64,000 nucleotides of DNA from Actibacterium ureilyticum. GTDB taxonomy: Bacteria > Pseudomonadota > Alphaproteobacteria > Rhodobacterales > Rhodobacteraceae. The position numbers were made by a program, and so were the translations under genes. Positions 35,087 through 45,200 of the stretch are shown in pieces. The notes beneath the pieces are model-generated. The model saw only the letters and a program-made list of their open reading frames with translations, was not told the DNA's origin and ran no database searches. Position 1 is the first letter of the stretch. Each line of letters opens with the position of its first letter. The stretch spans positions 310,001-374,000 of the forward strand of contig NZ_NSBT01000037.1 of NCBI RefSeq assembly GCF_002285435.1, written 5' to 3'.

Positions 35087-36703
35087 CTAGACCGCGTGCG
35101 GGTCGGCCCAGGACAGGATGCCCGCCACGTCCAGACCGTCGACCGCGCCCGTGACGGCGCCCCGCTGGCCCGCCAGCCGGGTCCGCAGATAGCCCTGCGC
35201 CACCGCGTCGGGCGCGCTGCGCAACAGCACCGCGCCGGTCAGAAGCTGTGCCAGCTCGGCCACGTACCAGCGCGCCAGGTCCGGGTCGGGCGGCGCGGGC
35301 CAGCGGGCGCGGTGATCGGCCAGCGCCCGGTCAAAGAACGCGTCGCCGCCGCGCGCGGCCTCCAGTTCCGCGTTCAGGCTGTGCGCGGCATCGGCATCGC
35401 GATCCAGGCTGCGCAGGATGTCCAGGCAGATGACATTGCCCGACCCCTCCCAGATGGAATTCAGCGGCGCCTCGCGATAGAGCATCGGCAGCGGCGTATC
35501 CTCGACATAGCCCATGCCCCCCAGCGCCTCCATGCATTCATAGATGACATTGGGGGCGCGCTTGTTCGACAGGAACTTGGCCAGTGCCACAGCCACGCGG
35601 GCAAAGCCGCGCTCTGGCGGCGTGGTGCCATCGAAGGCCGCCGCCACCCGCAGACCCAGCGCCAGCGCACCGGCCCAGTCCAGCACCAGATCGGCCAGCA
35701 CCGCACGCATCAGCGGCTGGTCGATCAGCGCGCGCTGGAACACCCGGCGGCCCCGGCACCACCACAGCGCCTCGTCCAGCGCGGCCTTCATCAGCCCCGC
35801 GGGCGCCAGCGCGGTGTCCAGCCGGGTGTGATGCACCATCTCGATGATCGTGCGGATGCCCGCGCCCTCGTCCCCCAGCCTGTGGGCCAGCGCGCCGTGA
35901 TATTCGATCTCGGCCGAGGCATTGGCGTGGTTGCCCAGCTTGTCCTTCAGCCGCATCAGATGGATGGGGTTGCGCGTGTCCCCCGGCAACCAGCGCGGCA
36001 CCAGGAAACAGGTCAGACCGCCCGGCGCCTGGGCCAGTGTCAGGAACCCGTCCGACATCGGGGCCGAGCAGAACCATTTGTGCCCCTCCAGCCGGTATGT
36101 ATCCCCGGTGGGCCGGGCCAGCGTCATGTTGCTGCGCACGTCCGAGCCGCCCTGTTTTTCGGTCATCGCCATGCCCAGCGTCGCGGCGCGCTTGTCGGCC
36201 AGCGGCGCGATTGCGGGATCGTGCGCCAGCGCGGTCAGCTTCGGGCGCCATTCGGCCCTCAGCCCCGCATCCGCCGCAAGCGCGGGCACGGCGGCATAGG
36301 TCATGGTCATCGGACAGCAAACACCCGGTTCGACCTGGCTGAACAGATAGACCTGCGCGGCATGGGTCACATGGCTGCCCCCGGTCCAAGGCCCGGCGGC
36401 ATAGCCCGCGCCCAGCCCCAGCGCCAGCAGATCGTGATAGGCGGGGTGAAACCGCACCTCGTCCAGCCGCCGCCCGCCCCGGTCGAACAGGTGCAGCTCG
36501 GGGCGGTTGCGGGCGGCCTGGCGCGCCATGTCGCGGGTCGCCGCCTGCCCCAGCCGGGCCGCCAGCGGGCGCAGCGCCCCGGGGTCACCGCCGAACCGCA
36601 GGCACAGCGCCCGAAGCCCCGGATCGCCCTGCCACAGGTCCCGGTCGCCCGGCGGTTCGGGCTGGTTCAGGACCTGACCGTTTCCGTTCGGAATATCCGC
36701 CAT
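35087..36703 (-). CDS. AidB-like acyl-CoA dehydrogenase
   Basis: A 538-residue flavoprotein longer than standard acyl-CoA dehydrogenases (about 380), which marks the AidB subgroup. Seen: GMAMTEKQGGSDVRSNMT, LEGHKWFCSAPMSDGFL, HTRLDTALAPAGLM, RAPNVIYECMEALGGMGYVED, and EGSGNVICLDILR. E. coli AidB is induced by alkylation damage and binds DNA through its extra C-terminal region; natural substrates are unclear. The start at 36703 follows GGAGGGG. It diverges from ftsB across about 140 bases. Confidence 0.88.
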   Translation of the reverse strand: MADIPNGNGQVLNQPEPPGDRDLWQGDPGLRALCLRFGGDPGALRPLAARLGQAATRDMARQAARNRPELHLFDRGGRRLDEVRFHPAYHDLLALGLGAGYAAGPWTGGSHVTHAAQVYLFSQVEPGVCCPMTMTYAAVPALAADAGLRAEWRPKLTALAHDPAIAPLADKRAATLGMAMTEKQGGSDVRSNMTLARPTGDTYRLEGHKWFCSAPMSDGFLTLAQAPGGLTCFLVPRWLPGDTRNPIHLMRLKDKLGNHANASAEIEYHGALAHRLGDEGAGIRTIIEMVHHTRLDTALAPAGLMKAALDEALWWCRGRRVFQRALIDQPLMRAVLADLVLDWAGALALGLRVAAAFDGTTPPERGFARVAVALAKFLSNKRAPNVIYECMEALGGMGYVEDTPLPMLYREAPLNSIWEGSGNVICLDILRSLDRDADAAHSLNAELEAARGGDAFFDRALADHRARWPAPPDPDLARWYVAELAQLLTGAVLLRSAPDAVAQGYLRTRLAGQRGAVTGAVDGLDVAGILSWADPHAV

Positions 36704-36843
36704 CGCCGCTGCCCCTCCACCCGGCAAAGATCCGCGATTTGCAGCGATAATATGCGGTTTTCACCATTTTGGGGATTCCCTTTGCGAATCACCTGTGGCA
36801 AGGTCCTTTCACCGCCCGTCAGAGGCGGACAAAGAGGCAGACC

Positions 36844-37146
36844 ATGAGCAAACCCCGTACCCGTCCCGCCCTGGGTTCCGTGCTGTTTTTCGCACTGTCC
36901 CTGTGCCTGGGCACCTATTTCACCTTTGCCGCCGTGCAGGGAGATTACGGGCTGTTCCGCCGCGTCCAGATCGAGGCCGAGAAGAAGGCGCTGCTGGCCG
37001 AACATGCCGCGCTTCGGGCGCAGCTCGATGACATGCGCAACCGCACCCGGCGGCTGTCGGACGATTACCTGGACCTGGACCTGCTGGACGAACAGGCGCG
37101 CAGCGTGCTGGGTCTGATCCGCGCGGACGAAATCGTCATTCGCTGA
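36844..37146 (+). CDS. ftsB: Septum formation initiator (FtsB/DivIC family)
   Basis: A 100-residue bitopic protein with one transmembrane segment (about residues 11-31, LGSVLFFALSLCLGTYFTF) and a periplasmic coiled coil (RRVQIEAEKKALLAEHAALRAQLDDMRNR). The end DLDLLDEQARSVLGLIRADEIV is typical of alphaproteobacterial FtsB. It forms part of the FtsQLB divisome complex that activates septal wall synthesis. The ATG at 36844 sits after GAGGCAGACC. It lies about 100 bases upstream of pdhA but has its own position before the pdh promoter. Confidence 0.88.
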   Translation: MSKPRTRPALGSVLFFALSLCLGTYFTFAAVQGDYGLFRRVQIEAEKKALLAEHAALRAQLDDMRNRTRRLSDDYLDLDLLDEQARSVLGLIRADEIVIR

Positions 37147-37198
37147 CCCGCTTTCGCGAATTCCGGGCCGGATTCCGCGAAACCTGCCCGGCTTGTGT

Positions 37199-37239
37199 TT
37201 GACTGTCTTAGTTTAATGCTAAACTATGGGGGGACAGTC
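37199..37239 (+). promoter_or_regulatory. pdhA promoter with nested inverted repeats
   Basis: TTGACT (37199-37204) is a -35-like element. The inner perfect dyad TAGTTTA-ATGC-TAAACTA (37209-37226) covers the expected -10 position. An outer dyad GACTGTC (37201-37207) and GACAGTC (37233-37239) brackets it. The arrangement fits control by a repressor; it could also form an RNA hairpin. pdhA starts at 37252 behind GGGAGG. Confidence 0.6.
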
Positions 37240-37251
37240 AGGGAGGACCGC

Positions 37252-38247
37252 ATGGCCGCGCGCAAGACCACACCCAAACCCAACACATCGAAGGAAGAGC
37301 TTCTGGCGTTCTATCGCGAGATGCTGCTGATCCGCCGGTTCGAGGAAAAGGCCGGCCAGCTTTACGGCATGGGCCTGATCGGCGGGTTCTGTCACCTTTA
37401 TATCGGGCAAGAGGCCGTGGTCGTCGGCCTTGAGGCCGCGGCCGAGGATGGCGACAAGCGCGTCACCTCCTATCGCGATCACGGGCACATGCTGGCCTGC
37501 GGGATGGACCCCAAGGGCGTGATGGCCGAGCTGACCGGGCGCGAGGGCGGCTATTCCAAGGGTAAGGGCGGCTCGATGCACATGTTTTCCAAGGAAAAGC
37601 ATTTCTATGGCGGGCATGGCATCGTCGGCGCGCAGGTGCCCATCGGGGCGGGGCTGGCCTTTGCCGACAAGTACAAGGGCAACGGCCGCGTGACCTTCAC
37701 CTATTTCGGCGACGGCGCGGCGAACCAGGGCCAGGTCTATGAGACATTCAACATGGCCGCGCTTTGGGATCTGCCGGTGATCTTCGTGATCGAGAACAAC
37801 CAATATGCCATGGGCACGTCGATGCAGCGCTCGACCTCGACCCCCGATATCCACACCCGGGGCGAGGCGTTCGGCATCCCCGGCGAAGAGGTCGACGGGA
37901 TGGACGTGCTGGCGGTCAAGGAAGCCGGCGAAAAGGCGGTGAAACACTGCCGCGCGGGCAAGGGCCCCTATATTCTGGAAGTGAAGACATACCGGTATCG
38001 CGGCCATTCGATGTCGGACCCGGCCAAGTACCGCACCCGCGAAGAGGTCCAGAAGGTGCGCGAGGAACGCGACGCCATCGAACATGTCCGCGAGATGCTG
38101 CTGACCGGCAAACACGCGACCGAGGACGAGCTGAAAGCCATCGACAAGGACATCAAGGCCGTCGTGAACGAGGCGGCCGAGTTCTCGAAGGACAGCCCCG
38201 AGCCGTCGGTCGACGAGCTTTACACCGATATCTACGCCGAGGCCTGA
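37252..38247 (+). CDS. pdhA: Pyruvate dehydrogenase E1 component, alpha subunit
   Basis: A 331-residue thiamine diphosphate enzyme subunit that, with PdhB, decarboxylates pyruvate and acetylates the E2 lipoyl group. Seen: [35 protein letters not shown], the TPP motif [17 protein letters not shown] and [10 protein letters not shown], and [16 protein letters not shown] with phosphorylation-loop-like Ser residues. The ATG at 37252 ([11 protein letters not shown]) is preferred over an upstream frame start at 37195, because GGGAGG precedes it and the upstream frame lies inside the promoter dyads. First gene of pdhABC. Confidence 0.95.
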   Translation: MAARKTTPKPNTSKEELLAFYREMLLIRRFEEKAGQLYGMGLIGGFCHLYIGQEAVVVGLEAAAEDGDKRVTSYRDHGHMLACGMDPKGVMAELTGREGGYSKGKGGSMHMFSKEKHFYGGHGIVGAQVPIGAGLAFADKYKGNGRVTFTYFGDGAANQGQVYETFNMAALWDLPVIFVIENNQYAMGTSMQRSTSTPDIHTRGEAFGIPGEEVDGMDVLAVKEAGEKAVKHCRAGKGPYILEVKTYRYRGHSMSDPAKYRTREEVQKVREERDAIEHVREMLLTGKHATEDELKAIDKDIKAVVNEAAEFSKDSPEPSVDELYTDIYAEA

Positions 38248-38260
38248 GGGAGGAACGACC

Positions 38261-39625
38261 ATGGCAACCGAAATACTGATGCCCGCCCTCTCGCCCACGA
38301 TGGAGGAAGGCACGCTGGCCAAATGGCTGGTGGCCGAGGGCGACACTGTATCGTCCGGCGATATCCTGGCCGAGATCGAGACCGACAAGGCCACGATGGA
38401 ATTCGAAGCGGTGGATGAGGGGATCGTCGGCAAGCTCCTGGTGGCCGAGGGCACCGCGGGCGTGAAGGTCAACACCCCCATCGCCATGCTGGTCGAGGAA
38501 GGCGAGGATGCCGATGCGGCCCCCGCCAGCGCCCCGGCCGCGCCGGACCCCGCCCCGGTTCAGGCCCAGGCCCCTGCCCCCAGCGCACCGGCCGCGCCCG
38601 TCACGTCGACCCCGGCAGCGCCCGATTACCCCGAGGGGACCGAGATGAAATCGACCACCGTGCGCGAGGCGTTGCGCGATGCGATGGCCGAGGAAATGCG
38701 CCGCGACGAGGCGGTCTATCTGATGGGGGAAGAGGTCGCCGAATACCAGGGCGCCTATAAGGTCAGCCAGGGGTTGCTGGACGAATTCGGCGCCAAACGC
38801 GTGATCGACACGCCGATCACCGAACATGGCTTCACCGGCATCGCGGTCGGCGCGGCCTTTGGCGGGCTGCGGCCCATCGTCGAATTCATGACCTTCAACT
38901 TCGCGATGCAGGCGATCGACCAGATCATCAACTCGGCCGCCAAGACGCTTTACATGTCCGGCGGTCAGATGGGCGCGCCGATGGTGTTCCGCGGGCCCAA
39001 CGGTGCCGCCGCCCGCGTCGGCGCCCAGCACAGCCAGGACTATGCCGCCTGGTATGCGCACATTCCGGGGCTGAAGGTGGTGCAGCCCTATTCGGCCGCC
39101 GACGCCAAGGGGCTGCTGAAATCGGCGATCCGCGACCCCAACCCGGTGATTTTCCTGGAGAACGAGATCCTCTATGGCCGCAGCTTCGACGTGCCGGTGC
39201 TCGACGATTTCACCATCCCCTTCGGCAAGGCCCGGATCTGGCGCGAGGGCACGGATGTGACCATCGTCAGCTTCGGCATCGGGATGCAATATGCGCTCGA
39301 AGCCGCTGACAAGCTGGCCGAGGACGGCATCAGCGCCGAGGTGATCGACCTCCGCACCCTGCGCCCGATCGACTATGACACGGTGGTGAATTCGGTGATG
39401 AAGACCAACCGCTGCGTGACGGTCGAGGAAGGCTTCCCGGTCTGTTCCATCGGCAACCACCTGAGTGCCGAAATCATGACCCGCGCCTTCGATTGCCTCG
39501 ACGCGCCGGTCCTGAACTGCGCGGGCAAGGACGTGCCGATGCCCTATGCCGCGAACCTGGAAAAGCTGGCGCTGGTGACCACGAAAGAGGTCATCGATGC
39601 CGTCAAAGCCGTGACCTATCGGTAA
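38261..39625 (+). CDS. pdhB: Pyruvate dehydrogenase E1 beta subunit with N-terminal lipoyl domain
   Basis: A 454-residue protein. Residues 1-80 are a lipoyl domain with the lipoylated Lys43 in [12 protein letters not shown] Pro/Ala-rich linker (about 85-125) follows, then the TPP E1-beta domain with [37 protein letters not shown] and [17 protein letters not shown] lipoyl domain on E1-beta is an alphaproteobacterial feature. It is almost identical in sequence to the first domain of PdhC. The gene is 13 bases downstream of pdhA and 12 bases before pdhC. Confidence 0.95.
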   Translation: MATEILMPALSPTMEEGTLAKWLVAEGDTVSSGDILAEIETDKATMEFEAVDEGIVGKLLVAEGTAGVKVNTPIAMLVEEGEDADAAPASAPAAPDPAPVQAQAPAPSAPAAPVTSTPAAPDYPEGTEMKSTTVREALRDAMAEEMRRDEAVYLMGEEVAEYQGAYKVSQGLLDEFGAKRVIDTPITEHGFTGIAVGAAFGGLRPIVEFMTFNFAMQAIDQIINSAAKTLYMSGGQMGAPMVFRGPNGAAARVGAQHSQDYAAWYAHIPGLKVVQPYSAADAKGLLKSAIRDPNPVIFLENEILYGRSFDVPVLDDFTIPFGKARIWREGTDVTIVSFGIGMQYALEAADKLAEDGISAEVIDLRTLRPIDYDTVVNSVMKTNRCVTVEEGFPVCSIGNHLSAEIMTRAFDCLDAPVLNCAGKDVPMPYAANLEKLALVTTKEVIDAVKAVTYR

Positions 39626-39637
39626 GGGAGAAACGCG

Positions 39638-40927
39638 ATGCCCACGGAAATCCTGATGCCCGCGCTGTCCCCCACGATGGAGGAAGGCACGCTCGCGAAA
39701 TGGCTGGTCAAGGAAGGGGACGAGGTCTCCTCTGGCGACCTGCTGGCCGAGATCGAGACCGACAAGGCCACGATGGAATTCGAAGCCGTCGATGAAGGCG
39801 TGATCGGCAAACTGCTGGTCGCCGAGGGCACGCCATCGGTCAAGGTCAACACGCCGATTGCGGTGCTGCTGGACGATGGCGAAAGCGCCGACGATATCGC
39901 TGCGAGCCCGTCCGAGGCGCCCAAGGCCGCCCCTGCGGCCGCCGCGGTTGCCGAGGCGTCCCCCCAAGGGGCCGCCGAGAAAACCGCCCCCCCGGCCCCG
40001 AAATCGGATGGAAGCCGCATCTTCGCCAGCCCCCTCGCCCGCCGGATCGCGGCGGACAAGGGGCTGGATCTGTCGCAGATCACCGGATCCGGCCCGCGCG
40101 GCCGGATCGTCAAGGCCGATGTCGAGGGCGCGACCGCCGCGCCCAAACCGGCAGCGGCCCCCACCCCAGCCGCGGCGGCACCTGCCGCCCCCACGGGCCC
40201 GGCAACCGACACGATCCTGAAGATATACGAGGGGCGCGACTATCAGGACGTCGCGCTCGACGGGATGCGCAAGACCATCGCCGCCCGCCTGACCGAAGCC
40301 AAGCAGACCATCCCGCATTTCTATCTGCGCCGCGACATTCGGCTGGATGCGTTGCTGGCTTTCCGCAGCCAGCTGAACAAGCAACTGGAATCGCGCGGTG
40401 TGAAACTGTCGGTCAACGACTTCATCATCAAGGCCTGCGCGCTGGCGCTGCAACGGGTACCCGACGCCAATGCCGTCTGGGCCGGGGACCGGATCCTGAA
40501 ACTGAAACCCTCTGACGTGGCCGTCGCCGTCGCCATCGAGGGCGGGCTTTTCACCCCGGTGCTGCAGGACGCGGAAAACAAATCTCTGTCGGCGCTCTCG
40601 GCCGAGATGAAAGACCTCGCCGCCCGCGCCCGCGACCGCAAGCTTGCCCCGCATGAATACCAGGGCGGCAGCTTCGCGATCTCGAACCTGGGCATGTTCG
40701 GCATCGACAATTTCGACGCGGTCATCAACCCGCCTCACGGCGCGATCCTGGCGGTCGGCGCGGGGGTGAAGAAACCGGTGGTCAACGAAGATGGCGCGGT
40801 GGCGGTGGCGACCGTGATGTCGGTCACGCTAAGCGTGGATCACCGGGTGATCGACGGCGCGCTGGGGGCAAAGCTGTTGCAGGCCATCGTCGACAATCTG
40901 GAAAACCCGATGGCGATGCTGGCCTGA
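39638..40927 (+). CDS. pdhC: Pyruvate dehydrogenase E2 (dihydrolipoyl acetyltransferase)
   Basis: A 429-residue core subunit. Order: lipoyl domain 1-80 (Lys43 in ETDKATMEF), Ala/Pro linker, peripheral-subunit-binding domain about 128-165 ([20 protein letters not shown]), a second linker, and the catalytic domain from about 200. The C-terminal [14 protein letters not shown] contains the H-x3-D-G catalytic motif. It transfers acetyl from the lipoyl arm to CoA and binds E1 and E3. No E3 gene follows; lpdA at 21.4-22.8 kb is the visible candidate. Confidence 0.96.
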   Translation: MPTEILMPALSPTMEEGTLAKWLVKEGDEVSSGDLLAEIETDKATMEFEAVDEGVIGKLLVAEGTPSVKVNTPIAVLLDDGESADDIAASPSEAPKAAPAAAAVAEASPQGAAEKTAPPAPKSDGSRIFASPLARRIAADKGLDLSQITGSGPRGRIVKADVEGATAAPKPAAAPTPAAAAPAAPTGPATDTILKIYEGRDYQDVALDGMRKTIAARLTEAKQTIPHFYLRRDIRLDALLAFRSQLNKQLESRGVKLSVNDFIIKACALALQRVPDANAVWAGDRILKLKPSDVAVAVAIEGGLFTPVLQDAENKSLSALSAEMKDLAARARDRKLAPHEYQGGSFAISNLGMFGIDNFDAVINPPHGAILAVGAGVKKPVVNEDGAVAVATVMSVTLSVDHRVIDGALGAKLLQAIVDNLENPMAMLA

Positions 40928-40967
40928 CCGAAAGCGCTGGCCCGGTCAACCGGGCCAGCCGCCGGGA

Positions 40968-41774
40968 TCACTTCCCGGAAATCACGTGGTCCATCATGAC
41001 CGACGGCTGATCGCACCCGGCCTCGCCCACGATCTTGGCCGGAACGCCCGCCACGGTCGAACAGGGCGGCACATCGCGCAGCACGACCGAGCCTGCGGCC
41101 ACGCGGCTGCAATGGCCCACCTTGATATTGCCCAGAACCTTGGCCCCGGCGCCGATCAGGACACCGTCGCCGATCTTGGGGTGGCGGTCTTCCTCTTCCT
41201 TGCCGGTCCCGCCCAGCGTGACCGAATGCAGCATCGACACATTGTCGCCCACCACGGCGGTTTCGCCCACCACGATGGAATGCGCGTGGTCGATCATCAG
41301 CCCCTTGCCGATACGCGCGGCGGGATGGATATCGACCCCGAACTGCTCGGAAATCCGCATCTGCACGAAATAGGCCATGTCGAACCGGCCTTGACCAAAC
41401 AGCCAATGCCCGATGCGATAGGCCTGCACCGCCTGAAATCCCTTGAAATACATCAGCGGCTGTACATAGCGGTGGCAGGCCGGGTCGCGCTCGAACACCG
41501 CCGTCAGGTCGGCGCGGGCCGCCTCGCCCAGACCGGGGTCGTTGACATAGGCCTCGTCCGCGATCTCGCGCAGGATCTGCTCGGACATCTCGCCCGATGC
41601 CAGCTTCAGCGCAAACCGATGCGCCAGCGCCCGCTCAAGGGTCGGGTGATGCAGGATGCTGGAATGCACCAGGCCGCCCAAAAGCGGCTCCTGCTTCACG
41701 ATATACTCCGCCTCGGCACAGATCCGGTTCCAGACCGGATCGATTTCCGCCAGCTTCGCACGCGTTTCGGCCAT
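40968..41774 (-). CDS. cysE: Serine O-acetyltransferase
   Basis: A 268-residue enzyme catalysing the first step of cysteine synthesis from serine and acetyl-CoA. Seen: N-terminal helical domain, RDPACHRYVQPLMYFKGFQAVQAYRIGH, and the left-handed beta helix with hexapeptides (GVDIHPAARIGKGLMIDHAHSIVVGETAVVGDNVSMLHSVTLGG is split across positions 155-200), ending AGVPAKIVG. The second ATG (41774) is chosen since GGAGGG sits directly upstream of it. It converges with pdhC and lies downstream of the GTA cluster, on the same strand, about 215 bases from its last gene. Confidence 0.95.
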   Translation of the reverse strand: MAETRAKLAEIDPVWNRICAEAEYIVKQEPLLGGLVHSSILHHPTLERALAHRFALKLASGEMSEQILREIADEAYVNDPGLGEAARADLTAVFERDPACHRYVQPLMYFKGFQAVQAYRIGHWLFGQGRFDMAYFVQMRISEQFGVDIHPAARIGKGLMIDHAHSIVVGETAVVGDNVSMLHSVTLGGTGKEEEDRHPKIGDGVLIGAGAKVLGNIKVGHCSRVAAGSVVLRDVPPCSTVAGVPAKIVGEAGCDQPSVMMDHVISGK

Positions 41775-41988
41775 GGTGTATCCCTCCATTTGGCGCCTTC
41801 GTTATACCAGATAGAGAGGCCGGGCCAAATACAACCCTTTGATGGGGATGTTCAGGAAATGGAATGAGTCCGAAATATCGCAGCCGGGATCCTTCTTTTT
41901 CAGGGCCTTCGCCCCGGACATGCGCCGATGGCACCGCAAATCGCACCCGTCAAAAAGCCGTGAACCGGCCCCCGGGCCCCGCCAGCCG

Positions 41989-42282
41989 TCAGGCCCGCAC
42001 GCCTTTGTGCCAGTCGATCAGCGCCTCGAACACATCGGCCAGACAGGCGCAATATTCCGTATCGCCCAGCGCCGGTTCCGGCGGCAGCGGCTGCATCCGG
42101 GCCACGGCCATCAGCGATCCGTTGCCCCAAAGCGGGTGCGCGACCCCGTGGCGCAACCGGTACCGGTCGGCGGCCTCGGCCCGGGCGAACAGGCGTCGGA
42201 TCGCGGCCCGGCGCGCGCCGGTTGGCAGGGTCAGCACCGCCCGCGCGGCGCTGACCACATCCCCGTGCATGACTGGCCGCAT
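41989..42282 (-). CDS. Small GTA-flanking protein (possibly DUF7742 family)
   Basis: A 97-residue soluble protein that starts 5 bases after the stop of the g15 hub gene on the same strand, so it is probably transcribed with the GTA cluster. Seen: RPVMHGDVVSAARAVLTLP at the N terminus, RRLFARAEAADRYRLRHGVAHPLWGNGSLM, and DTEYCACLADVFEALIDW with two close cysteines. I recall similar short proteins after the GTA genes of other Rhodobacterales, one family name being DUF7742, but cannot confirm it. Role in GTA production is unknown. Confidence 0.65.
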   Translation of the reverse strand: MRPVMHGDVVSAARAVLTLPTGARRAAIRRLFARAEAADRYRLRHGVAHPLWGNGSLMAVARMQPLPPEPALGDTEYCACLADVFEALIDWHKGVRA

Positions 42283-42287
42283 GCGGA

Positions 42288-45200
42288 TCAGGCCAGTGTC
42301 AGGGCGGTGAACGGCCCCGCACCGAACTGATCGGACAGCTGCGCCACCTCGACCGTCACGCCCGGCCCGTCCAGCGCCCGCTGCGCGGCGCCATAAGTCC
42401 AGTTGGGTGCGCTGAGAAAGGTCTCGAACAACACCGCCCCGCCCGGCGCCCGGACACGCAGCTGATAGAGCTCGCTGCCCTCGCCCAACGGCACCTCGAC
42501 CCCCGACCAGCTGTCACCGTCGATCCGCGTGCGCCGGATCCAGGTGACCAGCGCGTCGCCATTGGCCTGCTCCCGCGCCCGCAGATGCACCGGCGACAGC
42601 GGTCTGAGGCCGATACCCTTGAACGCCTCGACCCGGTGGACAAAAGACGGATCGTCATAACCCCGCCCCTCGGTCCCGATCCGGTAGTGCCGCGCCAGAT
42701 CGCGGGTGGCGATGTTCAGATCCAGCTGTTCTGGCACCCCGTCCATCAGCACGAAAAGGCTGCCTTCGGGCCACTCCGCCGGGATCGACACGTCGCTGCC
42801 CGCCTGCCCCCGCAGCCGAAACCTCAGCTCATAGGTATCGGGATCGACCAGCTGCGCCTCGGCGAACTGGAACAGTTCCCAATTGTCGCTACTGCCATCG
42901 CCGATGGCGGCCACATTGGCCCCGTTCAGGACCTGCGCCATATCCGCCGACGACAAGGCGCCGGAAAACAGCCGCACCCGCAACGCTGGCCCACGATCCC
43001 AAAGAGCGGGCCGCGCGGCGGGCAGAACGCTCTCGGTCACCCCGATGGTCGCCTCGTCATAAAGCGTGGTGTTCACGGCATAGCCCGCATCCTCGGGCGC
43101 GGAATAGACCGCCACCGCCCCCGGCCAGGGGTTCGCCGTCACCGCCAGATGAGGCGCATGCGGGCTCTCTTCCCCGGTCAGCAGCGGCAGGTCCATGAAC
43201 ACCGGATAGACCGGCACCGGCGGCACAAACGCCTGCAGGCTGGCCGGCGTCGATGTCGCGTCCGAGGGGACATAGACACCCGGCTCGACCCGCACCGCCT
43301 CGACCCGGCGGGATTCGCCCTGATCGATCCGGTCGATGCGGTACTGCCCATCGGGCAGCGTCACCACATCCCCCGCCCCGATATCCAGCCGCGACAATGG
43401 CAGCGCAAAATTCGCCCGGTCCCGCGCGACCCGCGATTCCGCCAGCCAGCGCTCGGTCGTGGCCCGCCCCTCGGCCTGGGTCATCACCAGTGGGAATTCC
43501 GAGGCTGCGACGGATTGGCTTTCCTCATCGGGAAAGATCGACTCCGCCGCCCGCGCCTCGTAATCGCCCTCGGCCTCGACGAATGTCAGCCGTACGCGCC
43601 CCGCGGTTTCCGCCTCGGGCGCGCGGACATGTTCGATCCGCCCGTCCTGATCGGCCTCCAGCACCAGGGCCTCGGGGTCGATCGCACCCAGCTCGCGCCC
43701 GTCGCGATTGCGGAACACGATCTTGCCGTCCCGCTCGATCGCGTCAAAGCCAAAGGCCAGCATCAGCGGCTGCAAGGCCGCGCGCGCGCCGTCCAGATCC
43801 TCGACCGTATAGCCGCGCACCGCACCATAAAGCTGGGTGACATCCACATCCGTCACCCCGCTGCGCGCACAGATCTCGGCCACCACAGCCGCCAGCGCCT
43901 GGCTGCCCACACGCCCGTTCAGCCAATGCCCCCGGTCATAGTTCTCGCCATCCGACCACAGGCCGGTATTGGCCGGGAAATGCGGGAAAGGCCGCGTGTC
44001 CCAGGCCCAGGCATGGGCGCGCGACATATCCAGCATCGGCCCGCCGTAAACGTCCGAAACCGGGTTGCGCGCCGGGTCCTCCCAATAGTCGATCATCGCG
44101 CGCAGATACTGCGCCTGGATCAGATCGTCCCGCACGCCGCTGGAAAAATGCGGCACGCTGGATTCCGAACTTTTGGGATCCAGGAACTTGTTGGGCTGGT
44201 TGGTGCCCTTGTCGACGGCGGCACAGCCGAATTCGGTGAACCAGAACGGCTTGGATTGCGGCTGCCAGACGGTGGATGCGGGCTGCCGGACACCGCCGAT
44301 CCGCTCGTGATGCGGGTTCTGCCACCAGCTGCGCAGATCCTTATAGCGATAAATCCAGTCCTCGCCATGCGCGCCGTCGGTGATGGGGGCGCGGCGCTGG
44401 CTCTCGCGCGCCTCGGGCGTGGGATAGTACCAGTCATACCCCTCGCCGCCCTCGATATTGGATTGCAGGTAATCCTGGGCATAGATCGCACCCCAATGGG
44501 CATCCGCATGATCGGCCCCATCCCGCCAGTCGGATGCGGGCATGTAATTGTCGATGCCGATGAAATCGATCTCGGGATGCGCCCAAAGCGGGTCCAGGTG
44601 GAAATAGACATCCCCCGACCCGTCCTGCGGGTGATAGCCGAAATATTCCGACCAGTCAGCGGCATAGCCGATCTTGACCCCCGGCCCCAGAATGGTGCGC
44701 ACATCGACGGCCAGCTGCTTCAGCGCCTCGACCGCCGGAAACCCCGCCGCGCCGCGCAGCTGCGTCAACCCACGCATTTCCGACCCGATACAGAACGCAT
44801 CCACGCCACCCGCCAGCGCACACAGATGCGCGTAATGCAGGATGAACCGGCGATAGGACCATTCATGCGGCCCGCTATACGCCACCGACACCGCGTCAAA
44901 GGACCCCGCCCACGGAATTTTCACGCCGGTTTCCGTGACCGGGCTGAAATCCGACACCGACGCCAGACCAAAGAAATCGGCCACCTCGATCTCGGCCTGC
45001 AAGCTTTGATCCGGCGATCCGGCCACGCCCGGCGCCAGCGATCCGGTGATCCGCCCCCGCCAAGGCAAGGCGGGCTGCTCGGCCGCCCCGGTATAGGGGT
45101 TGGTCAGCCCGTTGCCCGCCACCTGATCCATCAGGATGAAGGGATAGAACACGACCTCCTTGCCGGCGTCCCGCAGCGCGGCAATGGCCTCGATCACGGC

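Noticed and set aside
37195-37251. Longer N terminus of PdhA starting at 37195
   Set aside because: The added residues fall inside the promoter dyads and lack a ribosome-binding site; GGGAGG precedes the 37252 ATG.
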